Origin: JBFGJH01 sp041586155
Lineage (GTDB): Bacteria > Actinomycetota > Acidimicrobiia > Spongiisociales > JAENVV01
DNA: 64,000 bases
Direction: 5' to 3'
Assembly (NCBI GenBank): GCA_041586155.1
Contig: JBFHAT010000001.1
Span: 62,001-126,000 of the forward strand
The position numbers and the translations under genes are program-made. Each line of letters opens with the position of its first letter. The stretch's first letter is position 1. The notes under the pieces are model-generated. The model did not search any database. It saw only the letters and a program-made list of their open reading frames with translations, and was not told where the DNA came from. Positions 39,154 through 49,053 of this stretch are shown one piece after another.

Positions 39154-41889
39154 ATGACCGCCCACACACGAGACACCGTGCTTCGCGCCGACATCCGGCG
39201 CCTCGGCACCCAACTCGGCGAGTCCCTCGTCCGCCAGCACGGGCCCGAGCTGCTGGCGCTCGTCGAGCAGGTCCGAGCCCTCACCAAGGCGCTACGGGAG
39301 AATCCCTCCGACGCTGACACGCAAGCGCTGGAAGAACTGCTACGCGGCCTCGACCTGGAGACGACGATCCAGCTGGTCAGGGCATTCACGTCATATTTCC
39401 ACCTGGCCAATGTCGCCGAGCAGACTCACCGTGTCGATGAGCTGGCGGCCCGATCGCCATCTGAACGTGAATGGCTGGAAGCGACCGTCGATCGCATCAT
39501 CGAGGCCGACGTCGACGCCGACCTCATCGCCGCAGTGGTTCCGAGAGTCGAGTTGGGCCCGGTGTTCACCGCCCATCCGACCGAAGCGGCTCGGCGCTCG
39601 ATCCTCACCAAGTTGGCCGATTTGGCGGGTCTGTTGGAGGAGCGGCAAGACCCACGAATCACCGAGGCCGACGTACGCCGGATCGATCGGCGGGTCGCAG
39701 AGATCATCGACCTGATCTGGCAGACCGACGAGCTGCGCCTCGGACGACCCCAGCCGATCGACGAGGCTCGATCGACGATCTTCTACTTCGATCAGCTCTT
39801 CACCGAGGTCGTCCCCAACCTGCTCGAGGAGTACGACCTGCAGGTGCAACGGCTCGGTCTCGACATCGCCGACACGGACTCGCCCATCAAATTCGGCACC
39901 TGGGTGGGCGGCGATCGCGACGGTAATCCCTATGTCACGCCTGAGGTGACCATGCAGGTGCTGGAGATGCAGCACGAGCACGGGCTCCGCAACCTGCGCA
40001 GCGCAGTGGAACATCTGTCCGCCGAGCTTTCTTCGTCTGTCGCCATCCACGGCATCGACCCTGCGATGCAAGCCAGCCTCGAAGCCGACAAAGCCGCGCT
40101 CCCTCAGGTGTTTGCCCGGTACGGCTCGATGAACGCCGAGGAGCCATACCGGCTCAAATGCGCCTACATCCACGAGCGCCTCCAAGGGACCCGCCGGCGT
40201 ATCGCCGATCAATCGCGCCATGTTCGGGGTCGCGACTACTTGGACGCCGATGGCATGATCGCCGACCTCACGATCATGCGTGATTCGCTGCTCGCTCACC
40301 ACGGCAGGCTCATCGCCGACGGGCCTTTGGCCCGCCTGATCCGCACCGTGGCCGCGTTCGGTTTCCGACTCGCAACGATGGATGTGCGCGAGCACTCGGC
40401 CAAGCACCACGACCTTCTTGCCGTGCTGTATGACCGAGTGGGCGTCGACTATCGCTCGATGACTCCTTCGCAGCGAGCCCGGACGCTGGCCGACGAGCTC
40501 GCCTCGCGCCGGCCGCTGTCCCCGGCCCTCATCGATCTCGGGGGTGAGCCAGCCACGACCAAGGCGACCTTCGACGTAGTCAGGGCTGCCCAAGACCGCT
40601 TCGGCGCCGAAGTCATCGACTCGTACATCGTCTCGATGACACGGGGGGTCGACGACGTGCTGGCGGCCGCCGTCCTCGCCCGGGAGGCTGGGCTGATCGA
40701 TGTCCACGCCGGCGTTGCAACGATCGGGCTTGTTCCTCTCCTAGAGACCATCGACGAGCTGCGCATCGCCGGGAGCTTCCTCGACGACCTGCTATCGGAG
40801 CCGGCGTATCGGCACATCGTGGAACTGCGTGGCGACACCCAAGAGGTGATGCTCGGCTATTCGGATTCCAACAAGCACGGCGGGATCACCACCTCGCAAT
40901 GGGAGATCTACCAGGCCCAGCGTCGCCTGCGTGAGGTTGCAGCCAAGCACGGCATCGTGCTGCGGTTGTTCCACGGACGGGGAGGGACGGTGGGGCGCGG
41001 TGGTGGCCCCACCCACGCTGCAGTGATGGCTCAACCCTATGGCACGGTCGACGGACCGGTGAAGCTCACCGAGCAGGGCGAGGTCATCTCCGACAAATAT
41101 GGGCTCCCCAGGTTGGCGCGCCGCAACCTCGAGCTCACCTTGGCGGCCGTACTCGAGGCTTCGTTACTCCACCGAACCTCTCGCCAGCCCCAGGCGACGC
41201 TCGAGGAGTGGGACCACATCATGGACCTGGTTTCGGAGGAGGCATTTTCCGCCTATCGCCGTCTCGTCGACGACCCCGCCCTTGTCTCCTACTTCCGCTC
41301 CGCGACCCCGGTCGACGAGCTCGGAGATCTCAACATCGGGTCCCGCCCGGCGCGCCGCAAATCGCAGCCCGGCCTCGACGGTTTGCGCGCCATCCCATGG
41401 GTCTTCGGGTGGACGCAGACCCGCCAGATCGTCCCGGGATGGTTCGGGCTCGGATCCGGTCTGGCCGCCGCCCGTGCCGCCGGACACGAGGCAATCCTCG
41501 ACGACATGTATCGCGAGTGGGCGTTCTTCTCGACGTTCGTGTCCAACGTCGAGATGACGTTGGCCAAGACCGACATGACCATCGCCCGACGCTACGTCGA
41601 GCTGCTGGTCGACCCCGAGCACCATCATGTCTTTGCGACCATCACGAATGAGTTCGAGCGCACCCGCGCCGAAGTGCTCGGGCTGACAGGAGCGGCCAGC
41701 CTCATCGAGTCTGTCCCGGTCCTCCAGAGAACGCTGGCCGTGCGCGACCGATACCTCGATCCGCTCAACTATCTCCAGGTGGCGCTTCTCAGCCGATCAC
41801 GACGGTCCGACGGTGACGACCCACTCTTGAGGCGGGCGTTGCTACTGACCGTCAACGGCATCGCTGCCGGACTGCGCAATACCGGTTGA
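39154..41889 (+). CDS. ppc: Phosphoenolpyruvate carboxylase
   Basis: Carboxylates PEP to oxaloacetate, refilling the TCA cycle; 911 residues. Active-site blocks: TAHPTEAARRS near residue 145, GTWVGGDRDGNPYVTPEVT near 245, GYSDSNKHGGITTSQWEIY near 570 and FHGRGGTVGRGGGPTHAA near 605; the C terminus ends in the conserved RNTG. The ATG at 39154 starts just before the first helix. The family's common GYSDSNKDGG reads KHGG here, a minor substitution next to the active site. Confidence 0.96.
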   Translation: MTAHTRDTVLRADIRRLGTQLGESLVRQHGPELLALVEQVRALTKALRENPSDADTQALEELLRGLDLETTIQLVRAFTSYFHLANVAEQTHRVDELAARSPSEREWLEATVDRIIEADVDADLIAAVVPRVELGPVFTAHPTEAARRSILTKLADLAGLLEERQDPRITEADVRRIDRRVAEIIDLIWQTDELRLGRPQPIDEARSTIFYFDQLFTEVVPNLLEEYDLQVQRLGLDIADTDSPIKFGTWVGGDRDGNPYVTPEVTMQVLEMQHEHGLRNLRSAVEHLSAELSSSVAIHGIDPAMQASLEADKAALPQVFARYGSMNAEEPYRLKCAYIHERLQGTRRRIADQSRHVRGRDYLDADGMIADLTIMRDSLLAHHGRLIADGPLARLIRTVAAFGFRLATMDVREHSAKHHDLLAVLYDRVGVDYRSMTPSQRARTLADELASRRPLSPALIDLGGEPATTKATFDVVRAAQDRFGAEVIDSYIVSMTRGVDDVLAAAVLAREAGLIDVHAGVATIGLVPLLETIDELRIAGSFLDDLLSEPAYRHIVELRGDTQEVMLGYSDSNKHGGITTSQWEIYQAQRRLREVAAKHGIVLRLFHGRGGTVGRGGGPTHAAVMAQPYGTVDGPVKLTEQGEVISDKYGLPRLARRNLELTLAAVLEASLLHRTSRQPQATLEEWDHIMDLVSEEAFSAYRRLVDDPALVSYFRSATPVDELGDLNIGSRPARRKSQPGLDGLRAIPWVFGWTQTRQIVPGWFGLGSGLAAARAAGHEAILDDMYREWAFFSTFVSNVEMTLAKTDMTIARRYVELLVDPEHHHVFATITNEFERTRAEVLGLTGAASLIESVPVLQRTLAVRDRYLDPLNYLQVALLSRSRRSDGDDPLLRRALLLTVNGIAAGLRNTG

Positions 41890-41964
41890 CCGGCGACCCT
41901 GGAGCCTGCACGCTGCGAATCGAACGACCACAATATTCCTCGCCGCCGACCGGGAGCCCTGCCG

Positions 41965-42585
41965 ATGCCGATCACTGTTGTGGACCATCCACTCGCCCAG
42001 CACTACCTCACCAAACTGCGCAACCGGGACACCGAGCCGCAGCGATTCCGGGAGTCGGCACGTCGTCTGGCCTACCTCCTCATCTTCGAGAGTCTGGCGT
42101 CCGTCCCGTTGCGTGACGTGGATGTCGAGACTCCGCTCGAGGGCACCACGGGCAAACTGATCGACCAGGACATCGTGGCAGTTGCGGTGCTGCGGGCAGG
42201 GCTCGGGCTCCTCAACGCCGTGGTCCACGTCGTCCCTGACGTCAAAGTCGGCTACGTAGGCCTCGCCCGCGACGAGGAAACGATTCAGCCACAGGAGTAC
42301 TACACGAAGCTGCCCGACCTCACGACCGCAAAGGTGATGGTGCTGGAGCCGATGCTGGCCACTGGCGGTTCGCTCTCCTGGGCGGTACAAAAGGTCAAGG
42401 ACCGAGGCGCAACCGACATCAGCGCCATCTGCGTTGTGTGCGCTCCCGTCGGAGTGGAACGGATGCAGGCCGAACATCCGGACGTGCATATCGTCACGGC
42501 CGGCATCGACCGCGATCTCGACCATCGTTACTACATCCGTCCGGGCTTGGGCGACATGGGTGATCGTCTGTTCGGCACGTTCTGA
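41965..42585 (+). CDS. upp: Uracil phosphoribosyltransferase
   Basis: Salvages uracil with PRPP to UMP; 206 residues. Typical blocks are HPLAQHYLTKLRN, VLRAGLGLLNAVV and GLARDEETIQPQEYYTKLP. The PRPP loop reads LEPMLATGGS where most UPRTases have DPMLATGGS, a conservative Asp to Glu change. It starts the salvage group upp-atl-deoB-deoA. Confidence 0.95.
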   Translation: MPITVVDHPLAQHYLTKLRNRDTEPQRFRESARRLAYLLIFESLASVPLRDVDVETPLEGTTGKLIDQDIVAVAVLRAGLGLLNAVVHVVPDVKVGYVGLARDEETIQPQEYYTKLPDLTTAKVMVLEPMLATGGSLSWAVQKVKDRGATDISAICVVCAPVGVERMQAEHPDVHIVTAGIDRDLDHRYYIRPGLGDMGDRLFGTF

Positions 42586-42588
42586 TCG

Positions 42589-42900
42589 GTGACCCGGCCG
42601 TCGTTTGAGCTCGCCGTCCTGGAAGTGTTGCGAAACCTGCGACCTGGTGATGTCATCACGTACGGCGAGGTGGCGGTAGAGGCCGGATATCCAGGTGCGG
42701 CTCGAGCTGTGGGCAACCTCCTTCGTTCCGCTGACGAGCCGGTGCCCTGGTGGAGGGTGGTCACCGCCACAGGACGCCTGGTGCCGGGGCACGAGACGCG
42801 CCAGGAACGCCTGCTCGCGGCGGAAGGGGTCGTTGTGGTCGGTGGACGGGTGTCAGGCTTCAAACCGCGACGACCCGACGGCCCGGCACCGCGCCGGTAG
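42589..42900 (+). CDS. Alkyltransferase-like DNA-repair protein (ATL)
   Basis: A 103-residue protein with the DNA-binding domain of O6-alkylguanine transferases (ITYGEVAVEAGYPGAARAVG). The active-site PCHRV is replaced by PWWRVV; loss of Cys to Trp is the mark of ATL proteins, which bind alkylated guanines and flag them for nucleotide excision repair. The GTG start is 3 bases after the upp stop. Confidence 0.9.
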   Translation: MTRPSFELAVLEVLRNLRPGDVITYGEVAVEAGYPGAARAVGNLLRSADEPVPWWRVVTATGRLVPGHETRQERLLAAEGVVVVGGRVSGFKPRRPDGPAPRR

Positions 42901-42912
42901 GCTCTGCGAGCC

Positions 42913-44088
42913 ATGAGGACACTCGACCGAGCCATCATCATCGTCATGGACTCCTGCGGCGCCGGCGAGGCGCCCGACGCCGCAGAGTACGGCGATGCCG
43001 GCTCGGACACCTTGGGCCACACGGCGGCCGCCGTAGGAGGGTTAGACCTGCCCAATTTCGCAGCGGCCGGCCTCGGCAACCTTCATGGCAGGCTGGATGG
43101 GTGCCCTCCGGCGCCGGACCCAAGCATGGCCTTCGGCCGCTGTGCAGAAGCATCGGCCGGCAAGGACTCAACCACCGGTCACTGGGAGATCGCCGGCATC
43201 ATCACCACCCGCCCCTTCCAAACGTTCACCGACACCGGGTTTCCCGAAACGCTGGTCGACGCCGTGGTCGAGGAGTCCGGTCACACCTTCATCGGCAACG
43301 TGGCAGCGTCCGGCACCGTCATCATCGAGGAGCTGGGGACGCAACATCTCGACACCGGTGCACTCATTCTCTACACCTCGGCCGACTCTGTCTTCCAGAT
43401 CGCCGCCCACAAAGACGTCGTTCCCCTCGAGGAGCTTCACCGAGTCTGCGAGATCGCCCGACGACACTGCGACGACTACCAGATCGGGCGAGTGATCGCC
43501 CGACCCTTCGAGGGTGCGCCGGGAGATTTCCAACGCACTTATGAGCGGCGGGACTACGCCATGCCGCCGCACGCTCCCACGCTTCTCGACCATGCGTCGG
43601 CGGCGGGACTGACCGTCCATGGGATCGGGAAGATCGACGACCTGTTCGCCGGCCGTGGCCTCACATCGGAGGAGCACACCCAAGGCGACGCCGACGGATT
43701 GGAGCGTACGCTGGCCCGGATGGCCAGTCAGGAGGGCGGCATCATCTTCACCAACTTGGTCGACCTCGACATGGTGTACGGCCACCGTGAGAACCCCGAG
43801 GGCTACCACGCCGGTCTACAGGTCATCGACTCGTATCTCCCCCGCCTCACCTCCTCGCTTGCCGAAGATGATCTCCTGATCCTTGCTGCTGATCACGGCA
43901 ACGACCCCACGGACGGGTCGACCGATCACACCCGCGAGTACATTCCCCTCCTCGTGGCGGGCCTCGGGGCCGGCGGTCAGCACTTGGGTGACCGGGCCAC
44001 GTATGCCGACATCGCCGCCACCATCGCCGAAGGGTTGGGGATCCCTCGGACCGAGGCAGGCACTTCCTTCCTGGCGGCGGTCAGGTGA
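42913..44088 (+). CDS. deoB: Phosphopentomutase
   Basis: Converts (deoxy)ribose 1-phosphate to the 5-phosphate in nucleoside breakdown; 391 residues. Metal-binding Asp13 is in VMDSCGAGEAPDA, the phosphorylated Thr is in KDSTTGHWEIAG (about residue 88), and the second metal cluster is in ILAADHGNDPTDGSTDHTRE. It works with the thymidine phosphorylase gene 19 bases downstream. Confidence 0.95.
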   Translation: MRTLDRAIIIVMDSCGAGEAPDAAEYGDAGSDTLGHTAAAVGGLDLPNFAAAGLGNLHGRLDGCPPAPDPSMAFGRCAEASAGKDSTTGHWEIAGIITTRPFQTFTDTGFPETLVDAVVEESGHTFIGNVAASGTVIIEELGTQHLDTGALILYTSADSVFQIAAHKDVVPLEELHRVCEIARRHCDDYQIGRVIARPFEGAPGDFQRTYERRDYAMPPHAPTLLDHASAAGLTVHGIGKIDDLFAGRGLTSEEHTQGDADGLERTLARMASQEGGIIFTNLVDLDMVYGHRENPEGYHAGLQVIDSYLPRLTSSLAEDDLLILAADHGNDPTDGSTDHTREYIPLLVAGLGAGGQHLGDRATYADIAATIAEGLGIPRTEAGTSFLAAVR

Positions 44089-44107
44089 TCAGGGCTGTGG
44101 GAAGACA

Positions 44108-45421
44108 ATGACGATGAACACCGTCGAGCTCATCGAGCGCAAACGGGATGGAGGAGCGCTGACGGCGGACGAGATTCGTTGGCTGATCGCCTCCTACGTC
44201 GACGGATCGGTCCCCGATTACCAGATGTCGGCCATGCTCATGGCGGTGTTCCAGCAGGGGCTCGACCCAGCTGAGCTGGCCGCCTGGACGGATGCAATGC
44301 TCCATTCGGGATCGACGCTCTCCCTGGACGACATCGACGCGCCCAAGATCGACAAGCATTCCACCGGAGGAGTCGGCGACAAAGTCTCGATAGTGCTGGC
44401 GCCCATGGTGGCGGCGTGTGGCGTTGCCATTCCCATGATGTCGGGCCGTGGACTGGGCCACACCGGTGGCACGCTCGACAAACTCGAATCGATCCCGGGT
44501 TTCACCACCCAGCTCGACCCCGATCGCTTCCTTTCGATTCTGCGCAGCGTGGGCATGGTGCTGGCCGGCCAGTCAGAGACGATGGTTCCGGCCGACCGCG
44601 AGATGTATGCGCTACGCGATGCGACCGGAACGGTGCCGTCGATCCCACTGATCGCTTCTTCGATCATGTCGAAGAAGCTGTCTGAGGACCTGGACGGGCT
44701 TGTCTTGGACGTCAAAGTCGGAAACGGAGCCTTCATGAAGGGCATCGATCAGGCTCGCCAGCTCGCCCGGACGATGGTCGAAATCGGGTCTCGATCCGGC
44801 ACCAGAACCGTCGCACTGTTGACATCGATGGATCAACCGCTTGGCAATGCAGTAGGAAACACCAATGAGGTGCGGGAGTCGATCGCTGCGCTGCGAGGTG
44901 ACGGTCCTCCCGACCTCACCGACCTCACGATGGCGCTGGGAGCCGAGATGCTGATTCTGGCGGGGGTGAGCGGCAGCGAGGCCAACGCCCATGCTCGACT
45001 GCGCGAAGCCATCGCATCGGGGGCAGCGCTCCAGAAGTTCAGGGATGTCGTCGTTGCCCAAGACGGGGATCCTGCAGTGACCGACGACCCCACCCTGTTG
45101 GCCGATGCTCCTTACGCGTTCGATTTGCTCGCCAAATCAACCGGCACCGTGCGACGCTGTGACGCCCTGGATATCGGCATGGCAGCGATGAGACTCGGCG
45201 CCGGCCGGGTCCACAAGGAGGCATCCATCGACGCCACGGTGGGCATCGAGGTGGCCGCCAAGGTCGGAGACCAGGTCGACACCGGCGGGTTGCTGGCAAC
45301 CGTCCACTATCGGGAGGATGGACGCCTCGCCGATGCAATGCCCTTCCTCGAGGCGGCGTGGGAGATCGGCGAAGCAACCGAGCCTCCGAAACTCGTTCTC
45401 GACCGGATCGACGCCCCCTGA
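44108..45421 (+). CDS. deoA: Thymidine/pyrimidine-nucleoside phosphorylase
   Basis: Cleaves thymidine, deoxyuridine or uridine with phosphate, 437 residues. Signatures: KHSTGGVGDKVSI near residue 79 and the family motif MSGRGLGHTGGTLDKLESIPG-type stretch near 110, then the phosphate-binding SKKLSEDLDGLVLDVKVG. A second ATG at 44114 is possible. Thymidine-only and pyrimidine-general enzymes cannot be separated by eye. Context: deoB, upp and cdd. Confidence 0.93.
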   Translation: MTMNTVELIERKRDGGALTADEIRWLIASYVDGSVPDYQMSAMLMAVFQQGLDPAELAAWTDAMLHSGSTLSLDDIDAPKIDKHSTGGVGDKVSIVLAPMVAACGVAIPMMSGRGLGHTGGTLDKLESIPGFTTQLDPDRFLSILRSVGMVLAGQSETMVPADREMYALRDATGTVPSIPLIASSIMSKKLSEDLDGLVLDVKVGNGAFMKGIDQARQLARTMVEIGSRSGTRTVALLTSMDQPLGNAVGNTNEVRESIAALRGDGPPDLTDLTMALGAEMLILAGVSGSEANAHARLREAIASGAALQKFRDVVVAQDGDPAVTDDPTLLADAPYAFDLLAKSTGTVRRCDALDIGMAAMRLGAGRVHKEASIDATVGIEVAAKVGDQVDTGGLLATVHYREDGRLADAMPFLEAAWEIGEATEPPKLVLDRIDAP

Positions 45422-45482
45422 GGCGATTTCGGGCGATCTGCGACCAGGATTAACATCCCGTCGGCCTACGACGAGGAGTCTC

Positions 45483-46241
45483 ATGAACATCGCCGTCTGC
45501 GTGAAGCAGATCCCGGATCCGGCCTCCCCGTATCAGCTCGATTCGGAGACGCTCACGCTGGTGCGTCCCAACGAGCAGGTGCTCGACGACACCGATCGGT
45601 ACGGAGTCGAGGTGGGCCTGCAACTCGCACAACAGACAGAAGGCACGGTCACGCTCTTCTCGATGGGGCCCTCCGGCAACCTCAACGGCATCCGCCAGGC
45701 CCTTGCGATGGGCGCGGACGGCGCAGTCGTCGTGGACGACCCGGCGCTACAGGGCTCCGACGCGCTGACGACCGCCAAGGTCCTCGCAGCCGCATTGGGA
45801 CGCGGCACGTACGACGTGATCGTCGCCGGCACCGAATCCACCGACGGCTATTCGGGCGTGGTACCACAGCAGATCGCCGAGTTGTTGGGTGTTCCGGCAC
45901 TCACCTACGCCAAGCGGGTCGCCGTCGCAGGAGAAAGCGTCGAGATCGACCGTCAAACGGCGGCGGGGTACGACACCATTCAGGCGCCGACTCCGGTCGT
46001 GGTATCCGTGACGGCGGGTGCGGTGGAGCCTCGCTATCCGACCTTCAAGGGGATCATGGAGGCGAAGAAAAAGCCGATCGAGACCTTGTCGGCCGCCGAT
46101 CTCGACGTGACGCCGGGTGCCGGCCAGCGGATCGTGTCGATCCGACCTGCGCCAGAGCGGAGCGGGGGCGAAGTGGTCGTCGACGAAGGTGATGCGCATC
46201 TCAAGATCATCGAGGTGCTCGAGCAAGCGAAGGTGATCTGA
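45483..46241 (+). CDS. etfB: Electron transfer flavoprotein beta subunit
   Basis: Subunit that with EtfA carries electrons from acyl-CoA dehydrogenases to the respiratory chain; 252 residues. It starts MNIAVCVKQIPDP, holds AMP-binding GADGAVVVDDPAL and DGYSGVVPQQIAELLGVPAL, and has the EtfB recognition-loop region near residue 200 (KGIMEAKKKPIETL). The ATG has GAGGAG four bases upstream and etfA starts 1 base after the stop. Confidence 0.96.
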   Translation: MNIAVCVKQIPDPASPYQLDSETLTLVRPNEQVLDDTDRYGVEVGLQLAQQTEGTVTLFSMGPSGNLNGIRQALAMGADGAVVVDDPALQGSDALTTAKVLAAALGRGTYDVIVAGTESTDGYSGVVPQQIAELLGVPALTYAKRVAVAGESVEIDRQTAAGYDTIQAPTPVVVSVTAGAVEPRYPTFKGIMEAKKKPIETLSAADLDVTPGAGQRIVSIRPAPERSGGEVVVDEGDAHLKIIEVLEQAKVI

Positions 46242-46242
46242 G

Positions 46243-47196
46243 ATGGCCTGGGTATTCATCGAAGAGACGAACGGTCAGCCGGCGGTAGTGGGCCTAGAGC
46301 TGCTGGCGAAAGCTCGCAGCCTCGGATCTCCGACCGTGGTGTACCTGGGAACGGGCTCGGACGAGGTTTTCTCGACACTCGGCGATCACGGGGCCGGCGA
46401 GGTGCTCCATCTGGTTCCGCAGCAAGCCTCCATGGGCATCGCCCAGGCTGCCGCGGCCATTGCACAGCTCGTGGCTGATCGACCGGTAGATCTCATCTTG
46501 TTCGGGCAGACCTACACAGACCGCGACGTGGCCGGAAGGCTCAGCTCGCGACTGGACAGACCGGTGATCTCGAATGCGGTCGACGTGGCCGTGGACGGCG
46601 AGAGCGTGACCGTGACCAACGAGGTGTTCGGTGGAACCCAGCTGGTCGACACCACCTTCGACGCCCCGGCACCCCACATCGTGCTGGTTCGGCCGAAGTC
46701 ATACGCCGCCGAGCCGGTAGGTGGATCCGCTCCAACCGTCACCGCGGTCCAACTCCCCGACGCCGGCCACGCCGGCGACGCATCGGTCACGGGATCGTTC
46801 GCCGAGAAGGCCGAAGGGCCCCAGCTGGGCGACGCTGCCGTCATCGTGACCGGTGGCCGGGGCCTGGGCGCGGCCGAGCATTATGCGCTGATCGAAGCCG
46901 TCGCTTCTCCTCTCAACGCTGCGACCGGGGCCACCCGGGCAATCGTCGATGCGGGATGGGTTCCGTATGCCAAGCAGGTGGGCCAGACGGGGAAAACCGT
47001 GAAACCCGACGTCTACATCGCCGCCGGCGTGTCGGGAGCAATGCAGCATCTGGTGGGGATGAAAGACTCCAAGATCATCATCGCCATCAACAAGGACGAA
47101 GAAGCCCCCATATTCTCGGTCGCCGACCTCGGAGTCGTGGGTGACGTTCACCACGTGCTGCCCAGACTGATCGAGGCACTCAACGCCCGAAGCTGA
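46243..47196 (+). CDS. etfA: Electron transfer flavoprotein alpha subunit
   Basis: FAD-carrying partner of EtfB, 317 residues. The C-terminal FAD domain is clear: GGRGLGAAEHYALIEAVASP, GATRAIVDAGWVPYAKQVGQ and YIAAGVSGAMQHLVGMKDSK, followed by the IAINKDEEAPIFSVADLGVV block. The electron donor dehydrogenases are not in this window. Confidence 0.96.
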   Translation: MAWVFIEETNGQPAVVGLELLAKARSLGSPTVVYLGTGSDEVFSTLGDHGAGEVLHLVPQQASMGIAQAAAAIAQLVADRPVDLILFGQTYTDRDVAGRLSSRLDRPVISNAVDVAVDGESVTVTNEVFGGTQLVDTTFDAPAPHIVLVRPKSYAAEPVGGSAPTVTAVQLPDAGHAGDASVTGSFAEKAEGPQLGDAAVIVTGGRGLGAAEHYALIEAVASPLNAATGATRAIVDAGWVPYAKQVGQTGKTVKPDVYIAAGVSGAMQHLVGMKDSKIIIAINKDEEAPIFSVADLGVVGDVHHVLPRLIEALNARS

Positions 47197-47205
47197 CGCA
47201 GGTCG

Positions 47206-47625
47206 ATGGCTGGATACTCAGGCACGCCTCTTCCCAAGAAGCTGGGGATCAAGGAAGGCATGTCGCTGGGGATCGACGGGGCCCCCGACGACTTCATGAC
47301 GACCCTAGGCGAACTTCCCGCCGGAGTCGTCGTGGCCGCCGAGGGTCTCGCCGACGTGGTCGTCGTCTTCTCGAAGACCGCCACCGAGCTGCGACGACGG
47401 TTCGACGCAGCCAAGGAACGGATCCCGGCTGATGGAGCCATCTGGGTGGCGTGGCCGAAGAAGGCGAGCCGGGTTCCGACCGATCTGTCTTTCGAGGTGG
47501 TTCAACCCCATGGCCTGGCATCTGGGCTGGTCGACAACAAGGTGTGTGCCATCGACGACACATGGTCCGGGTTGCGATTCGTGGTCCGCAGGGAGGACCG
47601 GGCCGCCTGGCCGGTCAGAGGTTGA
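47206..47625 (+). CDS. DUF3052 family protein
   Basis: A 139-residue actinobacterial family of unknown function. It has the family opening AGYSGTPLPKKLGIKEG and GAIWVAWPKKASRVPTDLSF near the C terminus. It follows etfA by 9 bases; its 3' end overlaps the cdd gene by 11 bases on the opposite strand. Confidence 0.9.
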   Translation: MAGYSGTPLPKKLGIKEGMSLGIDGAPDDFMTTLGELPAGVVVAAEGLADVVVVFSKTATELRRRFDAAKERIPADGAIWVAWPKKASRVPTDLSFEVVQPHGLASGLVDNKVCAIDDTWSGLRFVVRREDRAAWPVRG

Positions 47626-47992
47626 AGCCGTGAGGGAGCAGCTCTGAGAGTCGGTGGCGACGCGTCGTCCCGTCGCCGGCCGTCACCTCTACCCACTCGA
47701 CGCCGAACTCGTTCATGAGTTGACGACAATTCCCACACGGGTAGGCGCCATCGGTCGTCGTCGCATCGATGCATGCAACCGCCAGGGATTCCAGGCTCCG
47801 CTCCCCGGCGGCGACGGCCGTGCCGATGGCGTTGGCCTCCGCGCACATGGTCGACCCGTACGCGGCGTTCTCCACATTGCAGGCGGTGTACACAGCGCCG
47901 GAGGCGCCACGCACCGCGGCCCCAACCCGGAACTCGGAATAGGGAGCGTATGCGGATCCTGCAGCGGCGCGAGCATCATCAATGAGCGACAT
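47615..47992 (-). CDS. cdd: Cytidine deaminase
   Basis: Zinc hydrolase converting cytidine to uridine, 125 residues, a short tetrameric-type CDA. Zinc ligands and proton donor are in TMCAEANAIG (Cys-Ala-Glu) and PCGNCRQLMNEFG (two Cys). It completes the pyrimidine salvage set with upp and deoA on the other strand. Confidence 0.95.
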   Translation of the reverse strand: MSLIDDARAAAGSAYAPYSEFRVGAAVRGASGAVYTACNVENAAYGSTMCAEANAIGTAVAAGERSLESLAVACIDATTTDGAYPCGNCRQLMNEFGVEWVEVTAGDGTTRRHRLSELLPHGFNL

Positions 47993-48012
47993 TCGGCGGA
48001 CGATGCTACCGG

Positions 48013-49026
48013 TCAGACGTCGGCAAGAAGTGCGTCGACGAACTCTGCGGGATCGAACCGGACCAAATCGTCGATGCCCTCCCCCACTCCGATGAATTTG
48101 ACTGGCACGCCCAGCTCTCGTTCTACCGCAACAACGATCCCGCCTTTGGCCGTGCCGTCCATCTTGGTGAGCACGATGCCGGTGACACCCACCGCATCGG
48201 TGAACACCTCGGTTTGGGCTACTCCGTTCTGCCCAGTGGTTGCGTCGAGCACGAGTAGGACTTCGTCGACCGACCCCGCCGCGCCTTCGACCACACGGTT
48301 GATCTTCTTCAGCTCAGCCATCAGATTGCTTTTCGAATGCAGCCGCCCGGCGGTGTCGATGATCACGACGTCCTTCCCGCGGCTCTTGGCTGCCTGATAG
48401 GCGTCGAATGCCACCGAGGCGGGATCGGCGCCTGGTTCGGCGGCTACGACATCCACCCCCACCCGATCGGCCCAGGTGCGGAGCTGCGTGTCTGCCGCCG
48501 CTCGAAACGTGTCGGCGGCACCGAGCAGCGACTCGGCTCCCTCTTCGCGGAGTCGGGCGGCAAGCTTGGCGATGGTCGTGGTCTTCCCCACGCCGTTGAC
48601 GCCGACCACCATGACCACGGCGGGGTCATTCGAGCGATGGATGCCTCGGTGACGATCGCCCAAGGTGGCCAGAAGCTCGGCGCGCAGCACCTGTCTCGCT
48701 TCACCGGCGTCAGCCGGCGCAGCTCGGCGCGCCGCCGTCACGATCGCGGTGGCGGTGGGCACGCCCATGTCGGCGCCGATGAGTGCCTCTTCGATCGCGT
48801 CCCAGAATTCATCATCGACCGCCGATCGTGCGAAGGCAGCCCGAAGACGGCTGCCGAGGGCCTGGCGTGTCTTGCCAAGCCTCTCGGCAAGCGTGCGATC
48901 CGCCGTGACGAGCGCGCTTCGGGATGGTGGAGCTTGGATGCCCCGGTTGCGACGCGCGACGACCAGCCCGCCAACGAGTGCGACGGCGAGGACGACGGCG
49001 ATGATGATGAGAACAGTGGGGTCCAT
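48013..49026 (-). CDS. ftsY: Signal recognition particle receptor FtsY
   Basis: SRP receptor GTPase, 337 residues. One N-terminal membrane helix (residues 2-23) anchors it, replacing the long acidic A domain of E. coli FtsY. N domain about 45-115, then the G domain with P-loop GVNGVGKTTTIAKLA near 140, ADTFRAAADTQL, DTAGRLHSKSNLM and TKMDGTAKGGI. It follows smc as in most actinobacteria. Confidence 0.96.
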   Translation of the reverse strand: MDPTVLIIIAVVLAVALVGGLVVARRNRGIQAPPSRSALVTADRTLAERLGKTRQALGSRLRAAFARSAVDDEFWDAIEEALIGADMGVPTATAIVTAARRAAPADAGEARQVLRAELLATLGDRHRGIHRSNDPAVVMVVGVNGVGKTTTIAKLAARLREEGAESLLGAADTFRAAADTQLRTWADRVGVDVVAAEPGADPASVAFDAYQAAKSRGKDVVIIDTAGRLHSKSNLMAELKKINRVVEGAAGSVDEVLLVLDATTGQNGVAQTEVFTDAVGVTGIVLTKMDGTAKGGIVVAVERELGVPVKFIGVGEGIDDLVRFDPAEFVDALLADV

Positions 49027-49053
49027 CTGGACATCTCCCCAGGCCGGGACAGT

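Noticed and set aside
39391..40707. 438-codon minus-strand frame inside ppc
   Set aside because: An antisense shadow of a clear PEP carboxylase gene, with no motif of its own.
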